From the NCBI GenBank assembly GCA_016866785.1, contig VGLH01000001.1, forward strand, positions 71,356-106,559: 35,204 nucleotides of DNA, given 5' to 3'. The translations under genes were made by a program, and so were the position numbers. The notes beneath the pieces were generated by a model, which saw nothing but the letters and a program-made list of their open reading frames with translations, was not told the origin of the DNA and did no database searches. Of this stretch, positions 25,554 through 33,956 are shown one piece after another (within the stretch, counting starts at the first letter, position 1; every line of letters begins with the position of its first letter). The stretch comes from Candidatus Poribacteria bacterium (GTDB taxonomy: Bacteria; Poribacteria; WGA-4E; GCA-2687025).

Positions 25554-26504
25554 CTAGAAGCGCGCAAGAAACGAAACGCGATGCCCATCGCCCACGCCAT
25601 CGTCGGGCACAAACGCGTAGTCGAGCTGGAAGTCGACGTTCTCAAGCGCCTTGGTACCCTGCGACCGCAGACCGATGCCGACGCTGAACCCATTCGCAGG
25701 CGATTCGCTGTTGGCGAACTGGTATCCGGCGCGGAAGGCGATCTGATCGCGGAACCATTGCTCGGTACCAGCGCGGACGCTCGTGTCGCCGTCGCTCGGC
25801 ATCACGACGTCGACGGCAACCATGGGCCCGTCGTCCGACAGGCACGCGGACGCTCCCAGACGGACGGTCGTCGGCAACGGCGCATCGTCGATGTCTGGGC
25901 CCAGGTTCAGCACACTGCCGCCGAGGTCGATCTTCCTGTAGCTGAGTTGGGCTCCGAGGTCGAACGATGCTCCCGTCACCGTGTCGATGTCGTAGTCTTC
26001 GCGGATTCCCTTCACCGCGCCGCCTATGCTCAGCGATCCCAGACGGCACGCGGCTGCACCACCGATGGCGTATGTGGATGCCGTGAACTCCGAGTCAGCC
26101 TCGAGCGTGTCTCCGGCACGGCGCTCAATGCTAGCGAACACGCCCTGGAAAGTCGCGCCGACTGCCAGCTTCGGCGACACCCGATGGGCGTAGATCAGCG
26201 TGTCGTGACTGATGCCGCCGAACGAGAAATCGTGTGTGCCGGTGATCTGGCGACCGTCGATCGACGACAAGGCTGCAGGGTTGCCAAACGCAGCATCGAG
26301 GTCTCCGGTGATACCCACGGACGTACCGCCCATGGCGGCGCCCCGGCTGCCGGACTCCATCTTGAGGAATGCCGCACTGCGAGTGCCGGCTTTCTCATGG
26401 ATGTCACTCTCAGCCCTTGCCGTCGAGTTTCCGATTGCCACAGACAGCAGCACGCCCGCGACACCAATCGTTCTCACGAGGGTTGGCATCGGTCGTCTCG
26501 TCAT
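25554..26504 (-). CDS. PorV/PorQ (UPF0164)-like outer-membrane protein
   Basis: The 316-residue protein starts with a signal peptide (residues 1-31, basic MTRRPMPT then hydrophobic core, cleavage after ARA). The mature protein opens with the UPF0164/PorV-type motif RSAAFLKMESGSRGAAMGG and TGDLDAAFGNPAAL, and alternates strands with Tyr/Phe-rich girdles through to the terminal HRVSFLARF, as in outer-membrane beta barrels. PorV-type proteins act in type IX secretion as shuttle partners for cargo. ATG 26504 has GGAGA seven bases upstream; a further ATG at 26516 is possible. It lies 39 bases after the giant repeat-protein gene, whose C-terminus looks like type IX cargo. Confidence 0.88.
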   Translation of the reverse strand: MTRRPMPTLVRTIGVAGVLLSVAIGNSTARAESDIHEKAGTRSAAFLKMESGSRGAAMGGTSVGITGDLDAAFGNPAALSSIDGRQITGTHDFSFGGISHDTLIYAHRVSPKLAVGATFQGVFASIERRAGDTLEADSEFTASTYAIGGAAACRLGSLSIGGAVKGIREDYDIDTVTGASFDLGAQLSYRKIDLGGSVLNLGPDIDDAPLPTTVRLGASACLSDDGPMVAVDVVMPSDGDTSVRAGTEQWFRDQIAFRAGYQFANSESPANGFSVGIGLRSQGTKALENVDFQLDYAFVPDDGVGDGHRVSFLARF

Positions 26505-26543
26505 CGAGGTCTCCATCTGCCCCAGTTCTCCAGTGCGCGTCCG

Positions 26544-29500
26544 CTATCGAACTACGACGAGTCGTCCCATCCGGCGGACCTTGCTCGAGCCGTCGTCGAC
26601 TTCGACCTGCCAGACGTAGATGCCGCTGGCGACGCGTGTGCCGCTGCGGTTGCTCAGGTCCCACGTCATCGCTTGACTGTTCGCCGTGCGTTCACGCGAC
26701 GCATCGACCGTGCGGCTGAACAAGAGAGTGCCGGCCACGTCGTAGATGCTCAACGTGACGCGAGCGCCCTCCGCTTGGTTCGTCTCGAACGAGAAGTGCG
26801 CCGTGTCGGCGTCTCGATGGAGCGGCGAGGGCCACGAGTAGACGGGACCCTTGAACGCGAGTGCGGTCGTGAACTCCAACGTCCCGACATCGACGATGTT
26901 CGTGTTGCCGGCGCGGTCCGTGACACGAACCGCGAGTCGGTACTTGCCGGACCGACTGGGCAAGAAGTCTGCCGACCATTGCGCCCATGCCTTCTGCTGC
27001 TCCGTGCTCTCGTCGTCAGCGGCTTCCCAGGCGAGCTCCTCGCCGTCCGGGCCCGTGCCGCCGATCTCAACGAGCGCCACGCCCGAAGCCGTCACCGACA
27101 ACTGCTGGTTGCCGCCGCCGGTAGTACCAGCCGTGTCACTCGCCGTCCCGGCGATGTGAGCCGGCTTGCTCTCGAAGACGCCAGTGCCGCCGGCGTTCGT
27201 GATGGCTGCCACCGGAGCGGTTTTCTCGTAGAGGAACGTGGCTCCTGCGGTCCGAGACGGCTGGATGCCCAACCCGTGGACGTCCAGTCCGACTGCTGTG
27301 ATCTGGACTCGGTAGATGCCCTGATCCGCTAGCGCCCCTGAGATGAACTCGAGCGTGTCCGTGCCGTTCTGGCGAGTCGTGCCTGAGATCGGCGCTCCTT
27401 GTGGCGACACGACCGAAATCGTCGACCGGGCGAGATCCGCGCCAGCGCCGTCATCCGATATCTTCACCCGAAGCGTGATACCGGACTCCGAGTTCACACT
27501 TGTCGGGTACTCCAGGCTGTTCGTGTCGACCATGACAGGTCGGTCGTTCAGCGTCAGGGTCGCAACATCGACGGTCGGAGCCTTCGTGTCGAGCTCGAAC
27601 TCATAGATGGCGACGGTCTCGTTGCCGGCTCGGTCCAGCGGCGCGATCGTCAGCGTGAACGCACCGTCCTGGCTCCCATCGCTCGCCAAGGGGCGCGTGA
27701 GGATCAACGCGAGCGACTGGGAACCGTCTCCGGAAACCGAACCGTCGAGCGGCTTGCCGTCCGGGCCCTGAAGCACCATCCACGAGTCGTCCACGTTGTC
27801 CCAGTCGATTCCCGAAGCCGGAGACATGTCCCGGATATCCACCGAGAACCCGGCGACGCTCTGAGTCGACCCGCTGGACGGGTAGAGCGTCTGCAGAGAG
27901 TTCGAGACGATCCGAGGCGACTGCGAGTCGTAGACGAACGTGAACGTCTTGGCGACGCCCCGCTTGCCGGCAGCATTGGCGGGCGTGACGACGATCCGAT
28001 AGGTCCCGTCGTCGGAACCGTCGTCTGCCAGTGGCTTTGCGAGCCGGTAGACGAGCGTGGCGTTGCCGCTGGACGACTGCGTGCCGGCGACCGTGTTCCC
28101 GCTGTTGTCCGTCAGCCGGATCTCGGTGTGGATGGGCGACAAGGAGATGCCGCCGTTGTTCGTCGCCTGGAGCGTGGCTGTGACCTGCGCGAGCCCCTTC
28201 GGCGCGAAAGCCTCATCCACTGGATAGGTCTTGGGCGCTGTCGACGCGACCGTCGGGATGTTCGCCGCGTGGAAGAACGAGAGGTCCGTGCTCCGCCGGT
28301 TCCCCGCGCGATCCGCCATCGACAGGCGGAGGGTATGCGTGCCGTCCTGCGTCAGGTCCTCTGCGAACGTGAACGTCAGCGTCGAGGCGCTGTCGTTGGA
28401 CACGATGCCGGACACCGCTGAACCTGTCGGCGCGAGCAGCGTCGCGGTTGTCGCCGCGAAATCGATCCCGCTGGTTCCGCGGTCGGACAACGTGACCACG
28501 ATGGACAGAGCATTCGTCGCCAGCGTGCCGCCGCTCTCGGGCACGGATCGCACCAACGTCGGAGCCTGCGTATCGTAGGCGATGGCGTATTCCCACTTCC
28601 CCGTGTTCCCCGCGCGGTCCACAGCGGAGACGACGACGCGATACTCGCCGTCCGCCGAGCCGTCGGTGGGCAGAGGCGAAGTCAACTGCCAGCCGACGCG
28701 GGACGTTCCGTCGGTCGTTGCACGACCCGCCACGGTGGAGCCGTTGGGTCCCAGCAACCGGACCGACTGCTGAGCCAGATCGAGCCCCGACTGGCCGTCG
28801 TCCACCAGCGTCGCCTCCGCCTGCGTGATCGATTGACCGATGTAGCTGAGCGCGAGGCTCAGGCTCGCGGGCGATATCGCCGTGACGCGGGGCGGACGAG
28901 AGTCGTACACGACAGCGCGTTCCACCGTCGTTCCGGTCCGTCCGCCAAGATCGACCGGCGTCACAGCGATGGTGTAGTTCCCGTCGTCCGTGCCGTCCGT
29001 CGCGAGCGGCAGGATCGGCGTCCACGTGAGCGTCGTACCGCTGGCGGTCGTCCTCCCGGCGACCACGCCGCGCGGACCGGTCACGCGCACGGATGACGCT
29101 CCTTCTCGGAGGTCGAGACCGGATCCGCTCAAGTCTTGGAGACCTGCCTTGATCTCGCGGAGTTCACGACGATAGGACGACTCGGTCGAGCCGGACCCAA
29201 TCGCCAACGACACGACGCGAGGCGGCAGGACGACAACGGTGAACGGAATGCGGATCGCGCTCTCGGCGGCATTGCCTGCCAAGTCGCGCGGCACGATCTC
29301 GACGGAATAGGCTCCCGCAGCCGTCAGCGGCGAGAACGTCACCGTGAGCGTGTCGCCGGACGCGCGTCGGTTCGCCGGAACCGTGTTGCCCGTCGGGCCC
29401 TTGACGATCACCTGGGAACCCATCAGATCGGGCCCGCTGCCGTCGTCGGCGAGTTGTATCGTGATCTCGGAGAGCGGTTCCGAAACGGTCGCATTGGCGG

Positions 29501-32500
29501 CGGGCTTCGTGCTCGCCACCGTGGCAACGAGCGTATCGAGAGCGACGACGCGGCTATCCTCGATGCGGTTCCCCAGCGCGTCGACCGCCGTGACGCGAAT
29601 CGTGTAGGAACCGTCGTCCGATCCGTCCGTCGAGAACGGCGCATTCGTCGTGAACGTCAACGTGCTGCCGGCTCGGCTGATGCGTCCTGGGACGGACGCG
29701 CTCGCGGCGTTCAGCAGTTCGAGGGTCGAAGCGTCCAAATCCAGACCCGCGCCGCTACGTTCCTCGAGGACCGCCTGAACCGTGCGCAGCTCGTTGACCG
29801 TGGAGCCCGCTGCAGGCGTGGTCGACACGATGCGCAGCCCACGCGTGATCACGTAGAACGGAACGCTTCGGGTTGCGGAGTTTCCGGCGCGATCTTGCAG
29901 CGTCACGTTGATCGTGTAGGTGCCGTCATCCGCCCCGTTGGTTCGGAGGGGCAGGAAACCGAGGACTAGAGCGTTGCCATCAGCCCGCTGAGTGGCGTTC
30001 ACGACACCCCGAGGTCCCGTGAGCTCCAGACGCGAACTCTCGAAGTTCACACCGGACACCGCGTCACGGACCTCCGCACGTACCTCCGACAACGCCGATG
30101 CGATCGTGACGCTGGCAGCGGGCGTTGTCGACGACAGCGCTGGAGCCACGGTGTCGTAGACGAGCGTGTAGGTGCGATCCTGGCGGTTGCCTGCCCGGTC
30201 ACGAGCGGTTACCGCGACGGCATAGACGCCGTCTTGTGCGCCACCGGGCACCAATGGCGTCGCGAGCTGCCACGACACGGCGGATTTCCCGTCGGTCGTC
30301 TGCGATCCCACTACCTCCGAGCCGCCCTTCGTGCGCACACGAATCTGGGATGTCGTGGTGTCGATGCCGGTGAGCGTGTCATTGAGGGTCGCCGTGATCC
30401 TGGAGATGGTTCCCTTGGCGAACGACTCCGCCGCCGTGAGGTCCATCTGTGAGACCGACTGAATCTCTGGAACCTGCGTGTCGTAGGTGAAGGTGAAGGT
30501 CCCGGTCTCGCCGGACGTGCCGACCGCGTTGGTCGGCGTGATGCGAGCCGTGTAGACCCCATCGTCGCGTCCGTCGGTCGCCAGCGCCGGCTGTGGCGTG
30601 AACGCGAGCACGCCGTCCGCGAAGGTGGAAGCGCCGACCAGAGCTCTGCCGTCGGGGCCCGTGACCTCGATCCGCGAGCCGTTCGACGCGCCGGACAGCG
30701 TCGCCGACACACTCGTCAGCGCCGAGACGTAACCACGGTTCGCCGGAGTCACCGACACGATACGCGGCGCACCGGTCTTGACCGTGAACTCGCGGCGAAT
30801 CGTGCCCGCGACGTTGCCGGCGCGGTCGCGCGCGACGATCTGGAGGGCATAGACGCCGTCCGCCGATCCGTCGGTCTTGAGCGGGTCGAATGAGATCGTG
30901 ATCGTCGTGTCGTCCGTGGGACGCGCCGTCACAGAGAGAGCCGCCCCGCCCGGAGCGAGCAGCGAGATGATCGTGCCGGACAGATCGACGCCACTCGTCG
31001 CATCCGACAGCGTGACGCGCGCCTGCGACAGCGCCTCGGACACCACCGAGCCCGCCGCTGGCGTCGTCGACACGACCCTGGGCGGCTGCGAGTCGTAGAC
31101 GATAGGGAACGTGCGCGCCAGGCGGTTCCCCGCCTTGTCCACGATGGTCGCGGCAAGCGTGTACGAGCCGTCGTCAGCGCCGGTGAGTGCGAACCGCGTG
31201 GATGGCCTCAACGTCACCGTGTCGACGCCATCGTTCTCCAGCGTCGCAGGGACGGTGGAGCCGCCAGCCTTCGTGAGAGAGAGCGATGTCGCTCCGAAGT
31301 CGATGCCGGAGACCGCGTCCTGGACCTTGGCGGCGAACGCATCGGGCGGCTGGCTCACGCGCGATGTACCGCCGGCGAGATCGACATGGGTCAGCGACGT
31401 CAGTACCGGCGCGACGAGATCGTGATAGAACGGCACGCTGCGCTGCTTGCCGACGTTGCCGGCGACATCCGCCAGGTTCTGCACGGTCAGCGTGTAGCGT
31501 CCGTTCTCGGATAGATTGGACCATCCCACCACCACGGCGAGAGGCGGGGCGGTCTCGGAGACCGAGACCGGTACGTCGACGCCGGATGGGCTCGTCAGTC
31601 GCACGGATGCTGTGGCGAAATTCACGCCGGTTCCGCTCTCCACGATGGCGAAAGACATGCTGTCGGTCGTCTTGAGCGCGACGATCTCATCACCGGCAAT
31701 GGTCTTGCCTGAGCCGGTTGTCACAGCGGAAATGACCGGAGCGACCGTGTCGAGCGTGAAGGAGGAGGTTTTTGCGAGCCGGTTCCCCGCCTTATCGACG
31801 GCCGTGACAGTCGCCGTGTAGACTCCATTGCCGGCTGTAGCGGTAAGTGACGATCCGAGCTGAAGCCGAAGCGTGTTCGTCGCACGGTCGATGATGAGTG
31901 TGCCGGCAACCGGAGCTCCAGACGGGCTGGTCAGCGCGATTCCAGTCCCCGACGCGTCGAAGTCGAGCGCCGAGCCGGTCCCGGCGTTGACCATCGCGAC
32001 GAATTCGGTCACTCCGGCATTCAGTCGAGCGCCGTTCGCCGGCGTGATGCTCGCGAGCTCAGGAGCCGTCACATCGACCGTGAAGTCGCCGGTTGCCTTC
32101 CCGACGTTGCCTCCGATGTCGGTGACCGCCGCTTCCAGCGTGTAGTTGCCCTCGGGCAACGCCGCCCCGGCAGTGTCGGTTCCCACCCATGTGATGTTCG
32201 CCGTCTTCGTCAGCGGCGAAGGACGGCTGATCGCAGGCGTGTTTCGGATGGGTCCCGCCGTCAGGGCGAAGTCCAGGCGAACCGGTGTCTCTGAACTGGC
32301 GTATGACACCGTCGTGGAGTCGCGGGAACCGTCGCCGTTCGGAGAGAGCGACCCGACGCGGAGCGAGACGACAGGGGCGGTCGTGTCCACGGTGATCTGG
32401 ACAATCGCCGTCGTTGCGCCGACATCAATGATCTTGTTGTCGAAGCTGTCGATGGCGATCTGGGCTTTGTAGGTTCCTTCGGCGACCTTCTGGGTGGAAC

Positions 32501-33053
32501 CCCACGCCACCGCACCGTCCCACTCCGAACTGACGGCAATCGTCGTTTCCTCTGCACGAACCTTTGGCATCGACTGAACCGCGCCCTTGGAGACCCAGTC
32601 GTCCGCCTCGCTGAACGTGCCGTCCGGGCCCCCGACACCACCCGGTCCACGTGTGTCGATGACCACTCGGTAGCTACCGATCAGCACGCCCGTTACAAAG
32701 ACGACGAAAGCGCTATCCTGAGACCCATCGCCGTTGGGGCTGAACGTCGGGACGTATGCGGCGTCTCGCGCCGCGTTTTCGTCAAGCGCGTCCGTCGCGT
32801 ACGGGGCGACTGTGAAGCCCTGAGCGAGCACACTCCACGTCGGTACGACGGCGAATGTCAGGGACAGGACAACGCGCACCAAGAAGGCGGGAATCCCGCC
32901 GCCGCGCGGCGAAGTCCGTGCACACGGATCCCCCTCAGTGCCCCTGTCCCGGTCAGCATCGAAGGCAAAGCGAGATGCCAACAACGTTCTGCGCGGATCG
33001 CACGAGGGACCATGGGCTGATTGGGCGCTTGAGCCGTTCTTGCGTGGTCTCAT
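26544..33053 (-). CDS. Giant secreted Ig-like repeat protein with FlgD/type IX-like C-terminal domain
   Basis: The 2169-residue protein has a signal peptide at about 56-78 (FLVRVVLSLTFAVVPTWSVLAQ), so the first ~55 residues may be untranslated: a GTG at 32879 would give a normal 20-residue signal, though no good Shine-Dalgarno precedes it. SPNGDG motifs at 105-110 and 237-242 resemble those of FlgD-Ig/gliding-associated domains. About sixteen Ig-like (Big-type) modules follow, marked by recurring YDT.AP / DGS.DG.Y.I..TA.DRAGN patterns. Residues 2067-2169 form a FlgD-like sorting-type domain (WPSPLHRDAD, VTLSIYDVAGTLLFSRTV, ASGIYVWQVEV). It is probably a surface or secreted adhesin or matrix protein; no enzymatic motif was seen. 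Confidence 0.88.
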   Translation of the reverse strand: MRPRKNGSSAQSAHGPSCDPRRTLLASRFAFDADRDRGTEGDPCARTSPRGGGIPAFLVRVVLSLTFAVVPTWSVLAQGFTVAPYATDALDENAARDAAYVPTFSPNGDGSQDSAFVVFVTGVLIGSYRVVIDTRGPGGVGGPDGTFSEADDWVSKGAVQSMPKVRAEETTIAVSSEWDGAVAWGSTQKVAEGTYKAQIAIDSFDNKIIDVGATTAIVQITVDTTAPVVSLRVGSLSPNGDGSRDSTTVSYASSETPVRLDFALTAGPIRNTPAISRPSPLTKTANITWVGTDTAGAALPEGNYTLEAAVTDIGGNVGKATGDFTVDVTAPELASITPANGARLNAGVTEFVAMVNAGTGSALDFDASGTGIALTSPSGAPVAGTLIIDRATNTLRLQLGSSLTATAGNGVYTATVTAVDKAGNRLAKTSSFTLDTVAPVISAVTTGSGKTIAGDEIVALKTTDSMSFAIVESGTGVNFATASVRLTSPSGVDVPVSVSETAPPLAVVVGWSNLSENGRYTLTVQNLADVAGNVGKQRSVPFYHDLVAPVLTSLTHVDLAGGTSRVSQPPDAFAAKVQDAVSGIDFGATSLSLTKAGGSTVPATLENDGVDTVTLRPSTRFALTGADDGSYTLAATIVDKAGNRLARTFPIVYDSQPPRVVSTTPAAGSVVSEALSQARVTLSDATSGVDLSGTIISLLAPGGAALSVTARPTDDTTITISFDPLKTDGSADGVYALQIVARDRAGNVAGTIRREFTVKTGAPRIVSVTPANRGYVSALTSVSATLSGASNGSRIEVTGPDGRALVGASTFADGVLAFTPQPALATDGRDDGVYTARITPTNAVGTSGETGTFTFTYDTQVPEIQSVSQMDLTAAESFAKGTISRITATLNDTLTGIDTTTSQIRVRTKGGSEVVGSQTTDGKSAVSWQLATPLVPGGAQDGVYAVAVTARDRAGNRQDRTYTLVYDTVAPALSSTTPAASVTIASALSEVRAEVRDAVSGVNFESSRLELTGPRGVVNATQRADGNALVLGFLPLRTNGADDGTYTINVTLQDRAGNSATRSVPFYVITRGLRIVSTTPAAGSTVNELRTVQAVLEERSGAGLDLDASTLELLNAASASVPGRISRAGSTLTFTTNAPFSTDGSDDGSYTIRVTAVDALGNRIEDSRVVALDTLVATVASTKPAANATVSEPLSEITIQLADDGSGPDLMGSQVIVKGPTGNTVPANRRASGDTLTVTFSPLTAAGAYSVEIVPRDLAGNAAESAIRIPFTVVVLPPRVVSLAIGSGSTESSYRRELREIKAGLQDLSGSGLDLREGASSVRVTGPRGVVAGRTTASGTTLTWTPILPLATDGTDDGNYTIAVTPVDLGGRTGTTVERAVVYDSRPPRVTAISPASLSLALSYIGQSITQAEATLVDDGQSGLDLAQQSVRLLGPNGSTVAGRATTDGTSRVGWQLTSPLPTDGSADGEYRVVVSAVDRAGNTGKWEYAIAYDTQAPTLVRSVPESGGTLATNALSIVVTLSDRGTSGIDFAATTATLLAPTGSAVSGIVSNDSASTLTFTFAEDLTQDGTHTLRLSMADRAGNRRSTDLSFFHAANIPTVASTAPKTYPVDEAFAPKGLAQVTATLQATNNGGISLSPIHTEIRLTDNSGNTVAGTQSSSGNATLVYRLAKPLADDGSDDGTYRIVVTPANAAGKRGVAKTFTFVYDSQSPRIVSNSLQTLYPSSGSTQSVAGFSVDIRDMSPASGIDWDNVDDSWMVLQGPDGKPLDGSVSGDGSQSLALILTRPLASDGSQDGAFTLTIAPLDRAGNETVAIYEFELDTKAPTVDVATLTLNDRPVMVDTNSLEYPTSVNSESGITLRVKISDDGAGADLARSTISVVSPQGAPISGTTRQNGTDTLEFISGALADQGIYRVQITAVGLDVHGLGIQPSRTAGATFLYEKTAPVAAITNAGGTGVFESKPAHIAGTASDTAGTTGGGNQQLSVTASGVALVEIGGTGPDGEELAWEAADDESTEQQKAWAQWSADFLPSRSGKYRLAVRVTDRAGNTNIVDVGTLEFTTALAFKGPVYSWPSPLHRDADTAHFSFETNQAEGARVTLSIYDVAGTLLFSRTVDASRERTANSQAMTWDLSNRSGTRVASGIYVWQVEVDDGSSKVRRMGRLVVVR
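26867..32393 (-). repeat. Coding tandem array of Ig-like modules
   Basis: About seventeen module junctions, such as VYDSQPPRVVS, TYDTQVPEIQS, VYDTVAPALSS, AYDTQAPTLVR and VYDSQSPRIVS, occur every 100-120 residues, each module ending with a DDG.YTI..T..DRAGN-type strand. Modules have diverged in DNA, so this is a protein-level repeat rather than an identical DNA repeat. Boundaries are approximate. Confidence 0.75.
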
Positions 33054-33255
33054 CGCTGGTTCTTCATTCCCTCTCGTCGTCCGTGTCCGTCATGTAGCTC
33101 GCTGTTCCTGATCGCAAGGCGAATGGTGCGTGGGCGACCCGCCTTCTCCGTAGCTCGTCCCAAGAAGCGTGGAACCGTATGATAGACGAAGTGCCGGGCG
33201 AATGGTTGACTTCGTCGTGCGGGATATTCGGCTGAGCATGACCAGCCGTCGAGCG

Positions 33256-33948
33256 TCATCGACGGCGTAGCACATAGTTCTTCTTCCCGTCCGATAGCAA
33301 GCCAGCCTCCTCGACCAATTCGTCAGCGGCTCGCCGGTCATGGCTGATGTCGATGCCTTCGGTATCGACGACCAGAACGGGGGTGGCAGAGTACTGGAAG
33401 AGGAACGTGTGGTAGCCCTGAACGACCTTCTCCAGGTACGTCTCGCTGATCCAAGACTCAGACGCGAAGCGCCGGCTGCGAATCCGCAGGGCAAGCTGAC
33501 GCGCGTTCGCGTGCAGGAACACGACAAGGTCGGGTCGGAGGGCGTCTACCGCCACATAGCCATGGACGCGCTCATACAGCGCGAGCTCTTCGTCGTCCAG
33601 GTTCAGGTAGGCGTAGATGCGATCTTTCGCCTGCAGATAGTTCGACACGACGGTCGTACTGACGATGTCTTGCGACAGGAGATCGCGCTGTTGTTCACAC
33701 CGGTCGATGAGGAACCGACACTGCGCCGGAAACGCATATCGGTCGGGGTCCGTCCCGAGGCGGTCCAGGTACGGACTGCGGCTGGCAGGATCGAGCACCA
33801 GCTTCCCGCCGACGACCTCGGCGAGCCGTCGAGCGAAATGCGTCTTCCCAACGCCGGGAGGACCGTCCACGGCGATGTGCCTTCGCTTGCGCAAGCCCGC
33901 GAGCGCAGCCTCGCTCAGATTCGTCGTGTCAGGTCCTTCGGGGTCCAT
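33256..33948 (-). CDS. Deoxynucleoside kinase (dNK family)
   Basis: The 230-residue protein has a P-loop GPPGVGKT at about residues 29-36, the LDPASRSPYLDRL segment, CRFLIDRCEQQRDLL, then VVSNYLQAKDRIYAYLNLDDEELALYERV, which matches the lid/substrate region of bacterial deoxynucleoside kinases, and a DLVVFLHANARQLALRIRSR region with the phosphate-binding Arg cluster. It phosphorylates deoxynucleosides in salvage; base preference cannot be read. In the family the motif is usually VSDY, here VSNY. ATG 33948 lies eight bases after the stop of the RNase III-HPPK frame, with GGAGG upstream. A folK-dNK neighbourhood is also known in Bacteroidetes. Confidence 0.88.
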   Translation of the reverse strand: MDPEGPDTTNLSEAALAGLRKRRHIAVDGPPGVGKTHFARRLAEVVGGKLVLDPASRSPYLDRLGTDPDRYAFPAQCRFLIDRCEQQRDLLSQDIVSTTVVSNYLQAKDRIYAYLNLDDEELALYERVHGYVAVDALRPDLVVFLHANARQLALRIRSRRFASESWISETYLEKVVQGYHTFLFQYSATPVLVVDTEGIDISHDRRAADELVEEAGLLSDGKKNYVLRRR

Positions 33949-33956
33949 GGAAGCGC

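Noticed and set aside
25581-27332. A 583-codon plus-strand frame across the PorV-like and giant-gene 3' ends
   Set aside because: It is antisense to two well-supported genes, has Arg/Ala-rich composition and no motif.
26867-32393. Periodic sequence in the giant gene as a possible CRISPR or satellite array
   Set aside because: Period is 300-360 bases, in frame, and diverged; it is explained by protein Ig modules.
33054-33255. Possible small gene (about 69 codons) or promoter in the gap between the dNK and giant genes
   Set aside because: The frame lacks family features, and the only -10-like element (TATCAT at 33179-33184, minus) has no acceptable -35.
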